Shown: positions 22,130-30,856, counted from the first letter of the stretch. The stretch is DNA of 64,000 bases from an uncultured Pelagibacteraceae bacterium (GCA_902623395.1 CACNTN010000001.1:1-64000), one strand, 5' to 3'. Numbers and translations are program-made. Notes: generated from the letters alone by a model not told the origin.

Positions 22130-22151
22130 GGATAAGTCAATATAACTTACC
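22130..22151. promoter_or_regulatory. Imperfect inverted repeat before the marR-type gene, possible operator
   Basis: The stretch reads GGaTAAGT, seven bases, ACTTACC. The inner arms TAAGT (22133-22137) and ACTTA (22145-22149) are perfect, and the flanking GG/CC continue the symmetry with one extra A. It ends 3 bases before the ATG at 22155. MarR regulators often bind such sites at their own promoter, so an autoregulatory operator is plausible; short arms like this also arise by chance. Confidence 0.3.
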
Positions 22152-22154
22152 ATT

Positions 22155-22595
22155 ATGAAAGATTTACTTTATCTTAAAGATGAACAAATAAAAGAGTTTA
22201 TTCAATTACTTTATTACGCTTACAGAGAAACATTTTCTGATCCCAAAGAAGTTTTATCAAAAAAATTCTTTGGACCAGCTCACTTAAGAGCATTAAATCT
22301 TATTGAAAGAAATCCTGGCATTAATCTGGGAGAACTTATATTTAGATTAAAGGTTACAAAACAAAGCTTAAATAGAGTTTTAAGAGATTTAATAAGATCT
22401 AAAATGATCAAACAGGTTCAAGATGAGACTGATACTAGAAAAAAAAACCTATTTTTAGATAGAGAAGGAAAAATATTTTTTGAAACAGTTTATAACACCC
22501 AAAAAAAAAGAATATTTAATGCTTTAAAAAATTCAAGTTCTGACTCAGTTATCAAATTTAAAGGTGTATTAAAAAAAATAATAGATGGAAAATAA
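22155..22595 (+). CDS. MarR-family transcriptional regulator (PetP-like position)
   Basis: The 146-residue protein has a MarR winged helix-turn-helix. LRALNLIERNPGINLGELIFRLKVTKQSLNRVLRDLIRSKMI contains the recognition helix (quoted in part: VTKQSLNRVLRDLIRS), and the wing reads DETDTRKKNLFLDREG. It overlaps the response-regulator gene by 11 bases. A MarR protein directly before an OmpR-type regulator is the arrangement known as petP-petR in Rhodobacter capsulatus, where both affect bc1 expression. The petABC genes here lie about 7 kb away, so that link is only suggestive. Ligand and targets are unknown. Confidence 0.85.
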   Translation: MKDLLYLKDEQIKEFIQLLYYAYRETFSDPKEVLSKKFFGPAHLRALNLIERNPGINLGELIFRLKVTKQSLNRVLRDLIRSKMIKQVQDETDTRKKNLFLDREGKIFFETVYNTQKKRIFNALKNSSSDSVIKFKGVLKKIIDGK

Positions 22596-23262
22596 TAAAA
22601 ATCATATTCTAATAGTTGATGATGATGATAGGATACGTAATCTTTTGAAAGATTATCTCACTGATAATAATTATATTGTTTCAACTTCAGAGAATGCTAT
22701 TCAAGCTAAAGAAAAATTACAGTATATTAAGTTTGATATAATAATCTTAGATGTGATGATGCCTGGTCAAAATGGATATGATCTAACAAAAGAAATAAAA
22801 AAACAAATCAAAGTTCCCGTTATACTACTTACTGCAAAAGGTGAAGTTGAAAATAGAATTAAAGGTCTAGAACTTGGAGCAGACGATTATATTGGTAAAC
22901 CTTTTGAACCAAAAGAACTATTATTAAGAATTAAAAATATCATTAATAAAAATAATAAAATTGACTTAGATTTTAAACATAATGTTGGAGAAGCTGAAAT
23001 TGATTTAAATAAAATGACGATTAATTTGAGCAAAAAATCTAAAAAAATTAATAATTCAGAAAAAAAAGTGTTAATTGAAATGTTATCAAACCCAGGAAAA
23101 ACTTTTTCAAGAGAGGAAATTGGTAAAATTGCTAATATAAGTCAAGAACGATCTATTGATGTAATGATTACTAGATTGAGACAAAAATTAGAAATAAATC
23201 CAAAAAATCCTAAATATCTTCAAACAATAAGGGGCTCTGGTTATGTTCTCTGGATTGAATAA
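22585..23262 (+). CDS. ompR: OmpR-family response regulator
   Basis: The 225-residue protein has a receiver domain (1-120) with the acidic pocket at DDDD 12-15, phospho-acceptor Asp56 in IIILDVMMPG, and the conserved Thr/Lys in LLTAKG and IGKPFEP. A winged-helix DNA-binding domain (about 130-225) ends RQKLEINPKNPKYLQTIRGSGY. It is translated from within the MarR gene and overlaps the sensor kinase by 20 bases, so the three form one unit. In SAR11-like genomes this pair is usually called OmpR/EnvZ; the signal is not known from sequence. Confidence 0.9.
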   Translation: MENNKNHILIVDDDDRIRNLLKDYLTDNNYIVSTSENAIQAKEKLQYIKFDIIILDVMMPGQNGYDLTKEIKKQIKVPVILLTAKGEVENRIKGLELGADDYIGKPFEPKELLLRIKNIINKNNKIDLDFKHNVGEAEIDLNKMTINLSKKSKKINNSEKKVLIEMLSNPGKTFSREEIGKIANISQERSIDVMITRLRQKLEINPKNPKYLQTIRGSGYVLWIE

Positions 23263-24562
23263 TTTTATAAAATATATTCTACCGAAAAGACTTTTTTACA
23301 GAGCTCTAATAATCGTTGCAGCTCCAACTATTATTTTACAAATAATAATTACAATTGTTTTCTATGACAGTATTTGGATTAAGGCGAACAAAAATATAAC
23401 TAGATCACTTGTAGCTCAATTAAAAGCTATAGAAGAAGTGTATCAAAACGATAAGAGTAATTTAGATTTTTTTACAGATAGTTATAAAAATAATTTTAAT
23501 TTTGAAATTGGTATAAACCAAGAAATTTTCCCTAAAAATAGTGGCGAAAGAAAATTTAGTCCAATGGATAGATCTTTAAGAAGAGAATTAAAATCTACTT
23601 TTGGAAGTAATAATTACTGGTTTAATACTTCTAAATTTAAAAATGCTGTAGAAATAAAAATACGTTCTGGCGATGATGTAATAGAATTTTTAGTGCCAAA
23701 AGAAATGGTTTCTACTTCTTCTGTTAGATTGTTTGTTTTATGGACTACGCTACCATCATTACTCTTAATTATTATTGCATTAATCTTTTTAAAAAATCAA
23801 ACTAAACCTCTTGTAAAATTAGCTAAAGCAGCTGAAAGATTTGGAAAAGGTGACTACGTTAACGACTTTAGAGCATCAGGATCACAAGAGATAAGAAAAG
23901 CAGCTTTTGAATTTGATCGGATGGCTAAGAGAATTAATCGTCATCTAAATCAAAGAGCAGAAATGTTATCTGGTATAAGTCATGATTTAAGAACGCCCTT
24001 GACGCGGCTTAAGCTTCAGCTTGCAATGCTAAATCAGCAAGATGTTTCAAAAAAAATGTCAAAAGATATTGATGAAATGGAAAAAATGTTAAATGATTAT
24101 TTACATTTTGCTAAGACCCAAGCACAAGAAAATACATCAGAAATAAATCTTAATGAACTTTTTAATTCCTTAATATTAGGCTTTAACAATGACAAGATTT
24201 CATTAATAGTAGATAAGGAAATAATAAGATTAAAAGGTAGACCAATCGCCTTAAAAAGGTCTTTTGAAAATATAATACAAAACGGTTTAATATATGGAAA
24301 TAGAGTTATAATTCATATTCAAAGGGGAAATAAAAGAGTATTAGTTACAATTGAAGACGACGGACCAGGTATTCCAGAAGATCAATACAAAAATGTATTT
24401 AAACCATTTTTTAGATTAGATAAAAGCAGAAGTTTAAATCAATCTGGTGTGGGATTGGGGCTGGCAATTGTAGAAGATATTATAAACTCCCACGGTGGTA
24501 ATATTCAACTAGGTAGAGGTAAAAGTAATGGTTTACTAGTTAAGATTTCTTTGCCTTTTTAG
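23243..24562 (+). CDS. envZ: EnvZ-type sensor histidine kinase
   Basis: This membrane sensor of 439 residues probably phosphorylates the adjacent OmpR-like regulator. It has TM1 (about 20-41), a periplasmic loop of about 120 residues, TM2 (162-184), HAMP (185-237) and a HisKA domain with phospho-acceptor His247 in SGISHDLRTPLTRL. The HATPase domain shows an N-box (NIIQNGLIYG), DDGPGIPE and GVGLGLAIVEDI. The start overlaps the regulator by 20 bases. The C-terminal 23 bases overlap the convergent ubiK gene, so its 3' end doubles as antisense to ubiK. Confidence 0.9.
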   Translation: MFSGLNNFIKYILPKRLFYRALIIVAAPTIILQIIITIVFYDSIWIKANKNITRSLVAQLKAIEEVYQNDKSNLDFFTDSYKNNFNFEIGINQEIFPKNSGERKFSPMDRSLRRELKSTFGSNNYWFNTSKFKNAVEIKIRSGDDVIEFLVPKEMVSTSSVRLFVLWTTLPSLLLIIIALIFLKNQTKPLVKLAKAAERFGKGDYVNDFRASGSQEIRKAAFEFDRMAKRINRHLNQRAEMLSGISHDLRTPLTRLKLQLAMLNQQDVSKKMSKDIDEMEKMLNDYLHFAKTQAQENTSEINLNELFNSLILGFNNDKISLIVDKEIIRLKGRPIALKRSFENIIQNGLIYGNRVIIHIQRGNKRVLVTIEDDGPGIPEDQYKNVFKPFFRLDKSRSLNQSGVGLGLAIVEDIINSHGGNIQLGRGKSNGLLVKISLPF

Positions 24563-24782
24563 TTTTATTTTTTGTTAATTTTTTAATTATCGCCTCTTGT
24601 TTTTGGACAATCTTTTTTAAAACCTCAAACTCTTCTCTGGACACAAGCTCAAGTTTATTAATTAACTTATCTTTTTTAAATTTTAAATCTGTAGATATTT
24701 CTTTTTTAATGTCTTTGGAGGTTAAAATACCATTTTCAATTAAACTAGATAAAGATTTTAAAATTTTTTCCGAATTATTCAT
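24540..24782 (-). CDS. ubiK: Accessory factor UbiK-family small protein (BMFP)
   Basis: This 80-residue protein matches the UbiK/YqiC (BMFP) family. It has a helical N-terminal part followed by the conserved VSREEFEVLKKIVQKQEAIIKKL coiled coil (quoted in part: SREEFEVLKKIV) and a lysine-rich tail. UbiK family members trimerise, bind membranes and assist aerobic ubiquinone synthesis in gamma-proteobacteria. It lies head-to-head with lgt (51 bases), an arrangement I recognise from other Alphaproteobacteria. It overlaps the convergent kinase gene by 23 bases. It is short, but the motif and context make it a real gene. Confidence 0.8.
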   Translation of the reverse strand: MNNSEKILKSLSSLIENGILTSKDIKKEISTDLKFKKDKLINKLELVSREEFEVLKKIVQKQEAIIKKLTKNKTKKAKKS

Positions 24783-24794
24783 ATCTTATCTTAT

Positions 24795-24823
24795 TTGATG
24801 AACATCTTAATTTCAAATATGAT
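24795..24823 (+). promoter_or_regulatory. Candidate sigma-70 promoter for lgt
   Basis: TTGATG (24795-24800) and TATGAT (24818-24823) are exactly 17 bases apart in the 51-base gap between ubiK and lgt. Initiation about 7 bases after the -10 would fall near 24830, only a few bases before the lgt ATG at 24834. The transcript would therefore be leaderless or nearly so. Confidence 0.55.
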
Positions 24824-24833
24824 ATAAGAAATT

Positions 24834-25628
24834 ATGTATACCCACAATTTAGACCCTGTTTTAATGAATTTTGGGTTTTTATCTATAAGATGGTATTCAC
24901 TAGCTTATATCTTTGGGATAATAATAGGTTGGTTCGTAGGAAAAAAAATAATCACTCATATTTTAAAAAATATAGATCTTAAATTTGATATAAAAGAATT
25001 TGACGATTTAATTACTTATATCATTATATCTTTAATTATTGGAGGGCGCCTTGGTTACGTAATTTTTTATAACTTAGGTTATTATATTTCAAATCCATTG
25101 GATATTATTAAAGTTTGGGAGGGAGGAATGTCTTTTCATGGTGCTCTCATTGGAATAATCTTCGGAACATATTTATTTTCTTTAAAAAGGAATATACCAT
25201 CTTTTTTTTTACTAGATACAATAGCTTGTGTATCACCGATAGGTATTTTTTTAGGTCGTATAGCAAATTTTATCAATGGTGAACTAGTTGGGAAAGTAAC
25301 TTCTGTTCCATGGGGAGTGATTTTCCCAGCTGTTGACATGCTGCCTAGACATCCTTCTCAATTATATGAGGCTATGCTCGAGGGTATATTTTTGTTTTTA
25401 ATATTAAACACTTTAATTCTCACGAGAGCATACAAAATGGGAACTTGCTCATATTTATTTTTAATTTTTTATGGAGTTTTTAGAATAATCTCTGAATTTT
25501 TTAGGGAACCTGACAAACAAATTGGTTACTTTCTTAATTTATTTAGCATGGGAACTATTTTAAGTCTTTTGATGATTTTATCAGGTTTAGTTATTATGAA
25601 CATCTTACGAAAAGAAAATGAAAAATAA
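24834..25628 (+). CDS. lgt: Prolipoprotein diacylglyceryl transferase
   Basis: Lgt transfers diacylglycerol from phosphatidylglycerol to the lipobox Cys of prolipoproteins in the inner membrane. The 264-residue protein has about seven hydrophobic segments. It carries the Lgt signature region GRIANFINGELVGKVT with the essential Arg/Asn/Glu, plus SFHGALIG (with the conserved His) and RHPSQLYEAMLEG. The start at 24834 fits the short Lgt N-terminus. It overlaps the following methyltransferase gene by 11 bases. Confidence 0.95.
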   Translation: MYTHNLDPVLMNFGFLSIRWYSLAYIFGIIIGWFVGKKIITHILKNIDLKFDIKEFDDLITYIIISLIIGGRLGYVIFYNLGYYISNPLDIIKVWEGGMSFHGALIGIIFGTYLFSLKRNIPSFFLLDTIACVSPIGIFLGRIANFINGELVGKVTSVPWGVIFPAVDMLPRHPSQLYEAMLEGIFLFLILNTLILTRAYKMGTCSYLFLIFYGVFRIISEFFREPDKQIGYFLNLFSMGTILSLLMILSGLVIMNILRKENEK

Positions 25629-26682
25629 TAAAATTTTTTTTAAAAAATCAAAAGTACTTCCAGTAGATAATTTTTTTAGAAATGTACTTTATGATAGTAA
25701 ATATGGATACTACAATTCTAAAATTCCATTTGGAATAAAAGGTGATTTTATTACGTCACCAAAGATAACAAATCTATTTTCGGAAATAATTGCTATTTGG
25801 ATAATTGCTTGTTGGGAGTCGTTTGGTAAACCAAAAAATTTTAATATAGTGGAATTGGGTCCAGGAGATGGAAGTTTAACAAACATTCTTTTAAAGACTT
25901 TTAGTAAATTTCCAAAATTTGATTCTATTAAAAAGATATTTTTATTTGAGGAGAGTAATTATTTAAAAAAAATTCAAAAAAAAAGAATTTTAAATAAAGA
26001 TGTAAAATGGATAGATAATTTTAATATAATAAAAGAAGGGCCAGTGATATTTTTTGGAAATGAGTTTTTTGATGCAATACCAATTAAACAATTTAAAAAA
26101 ATAAATAATTCATTATTTGAAAAAAATTATACATTGGATAAAAATTACAATGTTGTAGAGATTTTCAAAAAAGCTTCACAAAAAAATATAAAAATTATTG
26201 AATCTTATAAATCTTTAAGAAAATTAAAATTTATTGAATTTCCTAAATTAGGCTTCAAAAATTTGGAAAAAATAGTAAAAAAAATTGATAGATTAAAAGG
26301 GTGTATTTTAATGATAGATTATGGATATTTGAAACCTAAAAACCAAAATACACTACAATCAGTAATGAAGCATGAAAAAAATAAACTTCTTAAAAATTTA
26401 GGTAAAGCTGATATCACCGCTCATGTTAACTTTACTTTATTAAATGAATTTTTTTTAAAAAAAGGCTTAAAAATTAAAAAAATTATTTCACAAGGAGATT
26501 TTTTAGAAACAATGGGTATTCTCGAGAGAGCTAAAATATTAGCAGAAAAAATGAAATTTACTGAACAATCTGATCTATACCTAAGACTTCAAAGATTAAT
26601 AAGTCCTAGATTTATGGGAGATTTATTTAAGGTAATTTTAGCCTATAAATTTAAAAAAAATAATTTTGCTGGATTTAAGTAA
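25618..26682 (+). CDS. MidA/NDUFAF7-family SAM-dependent methyltransferase
   Basis: The 354-residue protein has a class-I methyltransferase fold with the SAM-binding ELGPGDGSLTNILL motif near 80. FGNEFFDAIPIKQF is the highly conserved MidA motif, and LMIDYGYLKP and GKADITAHVNFTLL also match the family. The mitochondrial homologue methylates a complex I subunit (NDUFS2). A similar role here is plausible but not shown; no complex I genes are in the window. It is sandwiched by overlaps between lgt and pgeF, which is the usual alphaproteobacterial order. Confidence 0.85.
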   Translation: MKNNKIFFKKSKVLPVDNFFRNVLYDSKYGYYNSKIPFGIKGDFITSPKITNLFSEIIAIWIIACWESFGKPKNFNIVELGPGDGSLTNILLKTFSKFPKFDSIKKIFLFEESNYLKKIQKKRILNKDVKWIDNFNIIKEGPVIFFGNEFFDAIPIKQFKKINNSLFEKNYTLDKNYNVVEIFKKASQKNIKIIESYKSLRKLKFIEFPKLGFKNLEKIVKKIDRLKGCILMIDYGYLKPKNQNTLQSVMKHEKNKLLKNLGKADITAHVNFTLLNEFFLKKGLKIKKIISQGDFLETMGILERAKILAEKMKFTEQSDLYLRLQRLISPRFMGDLFKVILAYKFKKNNFAGFK

Positions 26683-27434
26683 TGTTTTATTCAAAGAAGC
26701 TTAAAAAAATAAAACAGATAAAACATTGTTTTTTTTCAAAAAAAAATGGTTTTTCAAAAGGTATCTATGAAGGTCTTAATTGTGGAAAAGGTTCCAAAGA
26801 TAATAAAAAAAATGTTTTTAAAAACTTAAATCATGTTGCTAAAAAAATGTCAGTAAAGATTAATAAGTTAATACTGATGCATCAAACTCATAGCAACAAA
26901 GTAGTTGAAATAAATAATTCCAATTACAAAAAAAAAATTTTCGCAGATGCTATGATAACTAAAATGAGGGGTGTTGCGCTCGGTGTTCTGACAGCAGACT
27001 GTGTTCCTATAATTATTTATGAAAAAAAAAATAATATTATTGGCTGCATACACGCTGGTTGGAAAGGTGCTTATTCAGATATAATTAAGAACACTATTAC
27101 TAAAATAAAAAAGAAAAATTCTAATAGTTTAATCTATGCTAGTATCGGCCCCTGTATAAGTAAAAAAAACTATGAAGTTGATAATAATTTTTATAGAAAA
27201 TTTTTAACAAAATCAAAATACAATAAGATTTATTTTTCACAAAAGAATAAAGCAAAAAAGATCTTTGATTTGAGAAAGTTTGTTACTGATAAACTCTTGA
27301 AATTGAACGTTAAGGTTGATCAAGTTAATAAAGACACATTTGCTGAAAAAACTTATTTTTTTAGTTACAGAAGATCGAGTAAATTAAAGCAAAAAGATTA
27401 CGGTAGATGTATATCTACAGTTCGCTTACTTTAA
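26682..27434 (+). CDS. pgeF: Polyphenol oxidase / YfiH-family purine nucleoside phosphorylase
   Basis: The 250-residue protein belongs to the Cu-oxidase_4 (YfiH/PgeF) family. Members act on purine nucleosides and, in E. coli, correct mis-incorporated L-Ser in peptidoglycan precursors. It shows the conserved metal/active-site residues: LMHQTHSNKVV (His), GVLTADCVPIII (Asp-Cys) and GCIHAGWKGA (His). The C-terminal FFSYRRSSK...YGRCIS motif is also present. It is one base overlapped with midA. The exact substrate cannot be chosen from the sequence. Confidence 0.88.
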   Translation: MFYSKKLKKIKQIKHCFFSKKNGFSKGIYEGLNCGKGSKDNKKNVFKNLNHVAKKMSVKINKLILMHQTHSNKVVEINNSNYKKKIFADAMITKMRGVALGVLTADCVPIIIYEKKNNIIGCIHAGWKGAYSDIIKNTITKIKKKNSNSLIYASIGPCISKKNYEVDNNFYRKFLTKSKYNKIYFSQKNKAKKIFDLRKFVTDKLLKLNVKVDQVNKDTFAEKTYFFSYRRSSKLKQKDYGRCISTVRLL

Positions 27435-27444
27435 CTTTATTAAT

Positions 27445-27472
27445 TTGAAAAGATATAGAAATAAGGTATAAA
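27445..27472 (+). promoter_or_regulatory. Candidate sigma-70 promoter for prsA
   Basis: TTGAAA (27445-27450) and TATAAA (27467-27472) are 16 bases apart in the 50-base gap after pgeF. Initiation would fall near 27479, about 6 bases before the ATG at 27485, so the leader would be very short. Confidence 0.5.
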
Positions 27473-27484
27473 TAGTTACATTTC

Positions 27485-28417
27485 ATGAAGATTTTATCTG
27501 GAACAAGCAACTTAAAATTAAGTAAAAATATTGCTAAAAATCTTAAATTAAAACTTATAAATACAAATATTAGAAGGTTTGCTGACGGAGAAATATATAT
27601 AGAAATTAATGAAAATATTAGGGGAAACAGTGTATTTGTAATTCAGTCAACATCTAATCCGGCAAATGATAATCTAATGGAATTACTTCTGGTAATTGAT
27701 GCTCTTAAAAGATCCTCTGCTAAAACTATAACAGCTGTGATTCCATATTTTGGTTATGCAAGGCAAGATAGAAAAGTTGCTCCAAGAACTTCTATTTCTG
27801 CCAAAGTTGTTGCAAATTTATTAACAAACGCTGGAGCAAATAGAATAGTAACAGTTGATTTGCATGCTGGACAAATTCAAGGATTTTTTGATATGCCTGT
27901 AGACAACTTATTTACAACTCCTCTATTTTCAAAATTTATAAAAAAAAAGATAAATACAAAAAATTTAAGTTGTGTTTCTCCAGATATGGGTGGTGTTGCT
28001 AGAACAAGAGCTTTAGCTACAAGACTAAAAGCAGACCTTGCAATTATAGATAAAAGAAGACCAGCGCCAGGAAGATCAGAGGTTATGAATATAATTGGAG
28101 ATGTAAAAAATAAAACATGTATTATAGTTGATGATATAATCGATAGCGGTGGAACAATAATAAATGCTGTCGATGCATTAAAAAAAAAGGGTGCTAAAGA
28201 GGTTTATGTATTTATTACCCATGCAGTCCTAAGTGGTGAAGCGGCAAAAAAAATAAAAAGTTCTAAAATCAAGAAACTAATTATTACCGACTCGATCGAT
28301 AATTCAAATAAAATTAAAAATAACAATAAAATTGAGGTCTTATCTATCTCATCCTTGATGTCAGAAGCTATTAAAAGAATAGCGAATTCAAATTCTGTAT
28401 CCGATTTATTTAATTAA
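27485..28417 (+). CDS. prsA: Ribose-phosphate pyrophosphokinase
   Basis: PRPP synthetase transfers pyrophosphate from ATP to ribose-5-phosphate, feeding purine, pyrimidine, histidine and tryptophan synthesis. The 310-residue protein shows the RRFADGEIYIEI start region, PYFGYARQDRK, VDLHAGQIQGFFD, SPDMGGVARTRALA and the PRPP-binding loop CIIVDDIIDSGGTI. Length and motifs are those of the standard bacterial form. It has its own candidate promoter and is followed by rplY after 51 bases. Confidence 0.97.
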   Translation: MKILSGTSNLKLSKNIAKNLKLKLINTNIRRFADGEIYIEINENIRGNSVFVIQSTSNPANDNLMELLLVIDALKRSSAKTITAVIPYFGYARQDRKVAPRTSISAKVVANLLTNAGANRIVTVDLHAGQIQGFFDMPVDNLFTTPLFSKFIKKKINTKNLSCVSPDMGGVARTRALATRLKADLAIIDKRRPAPGRSEVMNIIGDVKNKTCIIVDDIIDSGGTIINAVDALKKKGAKEVYVFITHAVLSGEAAKKIKSSKIKKLIITDSIDNSNKIKNNNKIEVLSISSLMSEAIKRIANSNSVSDLFN

Positions 28418-28421
28418 CCAC

Positions 28422-28450
28422 TTGTTTTGGTATTAATCTTAGGTTATATA
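28422..28450 (+). promoter_or_regulatory. Candidate promoter for rplY
   Basis: TTGTTT (28422-28427) and TATATA (28445-28450) are 17 bases apart. They sit between prsA and the ATG at 28469. A TTG at 28427 that would lengthen rplY lies inside this element, which argues for the downstream ATG as the true start. Confidence 0.4.
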
Positions 28451-28468
28451 CCCTTCTTCAACAATATT

Positions 28469-29218
28469 ATGAGTAATTTAAAGGCAATAAAAAGAAATAG
28501 CACTTCCTCAGGATCAAATAATAAATTAAGATCAGAGGGTTTAGTTCCAGCTATATTGTATGGCGGTAAAGATGCTAATAAAAATATTTCTGTAGAAATA
28601 AAAGATATTGAAACTTTAGTTAAGTCAGATACTTTTTTATCAAGAGTTTTAGAATTAGATATTGACGGAAAAAAGGAAAAAGTAATTCCAAGAGATGTTG
28701 CTTTTAATGTTGTATCTGAAGAACCTATTCACATTGATTTTATGAGAATAGTAGCTGGAAAAAAAATTATTTTAGAAATACCTGTAAAATTTATAAATCA
28801 CCCAGATTCTCCAGGTTTAAAAAGAGGCGGAGTTTTAAATATCGTAAGGAGAAAAGTTGAATTAAAGTGTCCAGCTGAAAATATCCCAGATGAAATAATT
28901 GTTGATCTTACAGGTACAGATATTGGTACTAGTATAAAAATTTCCTCAGTAAAATTAGAGGCTAATGTTTTTCCAACTATTACTGATCGTGATTTCGTTA
29001 TTGCAACTGTTGCATCGCCTACAGTAATAAAAGAGCCTGAGAAACCTGCAGAGGAGGAAGCTGCAGCTGATGGTGCTGAAGGAGAAACTCCTGCAGAAGG
29101 TGCTGAAGCAGCCAAAGATGGAGATGGTGCAAAAAAAGATGATAAGTCTAAAGATGGTGCTGAAAAAAAACCTGACGAAAAAAAATCTGCTGAAAAAAAA
29201 CCTGCTGAAAAGAAATAA
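28469..29218 (+). CDS. rplY: 50S ribosomal protein L25 (general stress protein Ctc type)
   Basis: L25 of the TL5/Ctc type binds 5S rRNA. The product is about 249 residues from ATG 28469, beginning MSNLKAIKRNSTSSGSNNKLR; an in-frame TTG at 28427 is unlikely to be used. The N-terminal L25 domain (LRSEGLVPAILYGGKD) and the C-terminal TL5 domain (DFMRIVAGKKIILEIPVKF, then GGVLNIVRRKVELKCPAENIP in part) are clear. The last 55 or so residues form a low-complexity Ala/Glu/Asp/Lys tail with repeated EKKP/EKKS units. pth follows after 5 bases. Confidence 0.94.
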   Translation: MSNLKAIKRNSTSSGSNNKLRSEGLVPAILYGGKDANKNISVEIKDIETLVKSDTFLSRVLELDIDGKKEKVIPRDVAFNVVSEEPIHIDFMRIVAGKKIILEIPVKFINHPDSPGLKRGGVLNIVRRKVELKCPAENIPDEIIVDLTGTDIGTSIKISSVKLEANVFPTITDRDFVIATVASPTVIKEPEKPAEEEAAADGAEGETPAEGAEAAKDGDGAKKDDKSKDGAEKKPDEKKSAEKKPAEKK

Positions 29219-29223
29219 TTAAT

Positions 29224-29796
29224 ATGCTCTTACTCGTCGGATTAGGAAATCCTGGATCCACTTATACTAATACCAGACACAACATTGGCTTCAAAATAAT
29301 TGACGCTATAAATTCTCATTTTAAACTTTCAAAACAGAAACCTAAATTTAAAGGACTTTTGACTACAGGGAATATAGAGGAGAAAAAAATTTACGCGATC
29401 AAACCTCTGACTTTTATGAATAACTCTGGAACAGCAATAAAAGAGTTAATAGATTACTTCAAAATAGATGCTAAAGATGTTTTTGTTTTTCACGATGATA
29501 TGGATATTGATTTTGGAAAAATTAAAGCAAAATTTGGTGGAAGTAGTGCTGGACATAATGGAATAGAATCTATCGACAAGTTTATTGGTAAAGATTATTC
29601 AAGAGTTCGAATAGGTATAGGTCATCCAAAACAAAAGAAAAAAGTGAACAATCATGTGTTGGAGGATTTTAAGGAAGACGAAGAGGAAAAAATTAATGAG
29701 ATTACGGAAAATATTGTAAAACAATTACCAACATTAATAGAAAAAAAAATAGACCTTTTTTCAAGTAAAGTTAATCAAGACCTTAATGGGATTTAA
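29224..29796 (+). CDS. pth: Peptidyl-tRNA hydrolase
   Basis: Pth releases peptides from peptidyl-tRNAs that fall off the ribosome. The 190-residue protein has GLGNPGSTYTNTRHNIGF with the catalytic His, PLTFMNNSGTAI, FVFHDDMDIDFGK with the key Asp and FGGSSAGHNGIESI. It is preceded by rplY and followed by ychF, the common rplY-pth-ychF order. The ychF ATG lies 11 bases before its stop. Confidence 0.96.
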   Translation: MLLLVGLGNPGSTYTNTRHNIGFKIIDAINSHFKLSKQKPKFKGLLTTGNIEEKKIYAIKPLTFMNNSGTAIKELIDYFKIDAKDVFVFHDDMDIDFGKIKAKFGGSSAGHNGIESIDKFIGKDYSRVRIGIGHPKQKKKVNNHVLEDFKEDEEEKINEITENIVKQLPTLIEKKIDLFSSKVNQDLNGI

Positions 29797-30856
29797 ATGC
29801 GGTATAGTAGGACTTCCTAACGTCGGAAAGTCGACTTTATTTAATGCGCTGACAGCATCGAAAAATGCAGAGGCCGCAAATTTTCCTTTTTGTACAATCG
29901 ACCCAAATATTGGAATTGTGGATGTCGTTGATGAAAGATTAGATAAATTAACAAAATTATCAAATTCTAAAAAGAAAATATACACCAATATTACATTCGT
30001 AGACATTGCTGGACTTGTTAAAGGAGCTTCAAAAGGAGAAGGGTTAGGAAATAAATTTCTTTCTCATATTAGAGAAGTCGATGCAATTGTTCACTTAGTA
30101 AGATGCTTTGAATCTGAAAAAATTACCCACGTTAATTCAAAAATTAATCCAATTGAAGACCTTGAAACTATCAAAACTGAAATAATACTTTCTGATCTAG
30201 ATATCGTTCAAAAAAAACTTGAAAAAGGTAAAAAAAAATTACTTCAAGAAAAAGAGGTAAAAATTCTAGAGGAAAAATTAAAACAATTAAATGAGGGGAA
30301 GGAAGCAATCTTTAATGATGAATTTGAGAAAAAGTTTTTAACTACACTAGGTTTATTAAGTATCAAACCTAAAATTATAGTTTGTAATGTTGATGAAGAA
30401 AGTTTAGCAACAGGTAATGCTTTTACGGAAGATGTAAAAAGAAAATATCCTGATGAGAAAATAGTAACTATTTGCGCAGATATCGAAGATCAGATCATGG
30501 GATTAGACAATAATGAAAGGGAGACTTTCATGAAAGAAATAGGTTTAAATAAAACTGGTTTAAATCAGTTAATTAAAGAAGGTTATGATCTTTTAAACCT
30601 GGACACATTTTTTACATCTGGGCCAGAAGAGAGTAGAGCTTGGACAGTTGAAAAAAATACTCTAGCGCCACAAGCGGCGAGTGTAATTCATACTGATTTT
30701 GAAAAAAATTTTATTAGAGCAGAGGCTGTGAAATGTGAAGATTTTATTAAATATGGCAGCGCAGAGAAATGCAAGGAAAATGGAAAACTACGAATTGAAG
30801 GTAAAGATTATATTGTAAAAGATGGAGACGTATTATACTTCCGTGTCAACCCGTGA
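29786..30856 (+). CDS. ychF: Redox-regulated ATPase YchF (OBG family)
   Basis: YchF is a ribosome-associated OBG-family P-loop protein that prefers ATP. The 356 residues include the P-loop GLPNVGKSTLFNALT (about 7-21), G3 DIAGLVKGASKGEGLGNKFL, the NxxE-type G4 variant VCNVDEES and a C-terminal TGS domain (TFFTSGPEESRAWTVEKNTLAPQAA begins it). The start overlaps pth by 11 bases. The last 24 bases overlap the convergent cytochrome c1 gene. Confidence 0.96.
   Translation: MGFKCGIVGLPNVGKSTLFNALTASKNAEAANFPFCTIDPNIGIVDVVDERLDKLTKLSNSKKKIYTNITFVDIAGLVKGASKGEGLGNKFLSHIREVDAIVHLVRCFESEKITHVNSKINPIEDLETIKTEIILSDLDIVQKKLEKGKKKLLQEKEVKILEEKLKQLNEGKEAIFNDEFEKKFLTTLGLLSIKPKIIVCNVDEESLATGNAFTEDVKRKYPDEKIVTICADIEDQIMGLDNNERETFMKEIGLNKTGLNQLIKEGYDLLNLDTFFTSGPEESRAWTVEKNTLAPQAASVIHTDFEKNFIRAEAVKCEDFIKYGSAEKCKENGKLRIEGKDYIVKDGDVLYFRVNP

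Noticed and set aside
28427-28468. TTG start for rplY at 28427
   Set aside because: It lies within the candidate promoter, and the added residues are hydrophobic and not L25-like.
28798-29115. 105-residue minus-strand frame inside rplY
   Set aside because: It is an Ala/Ser-rich shadow of the repetitive rplY tail with no start context.
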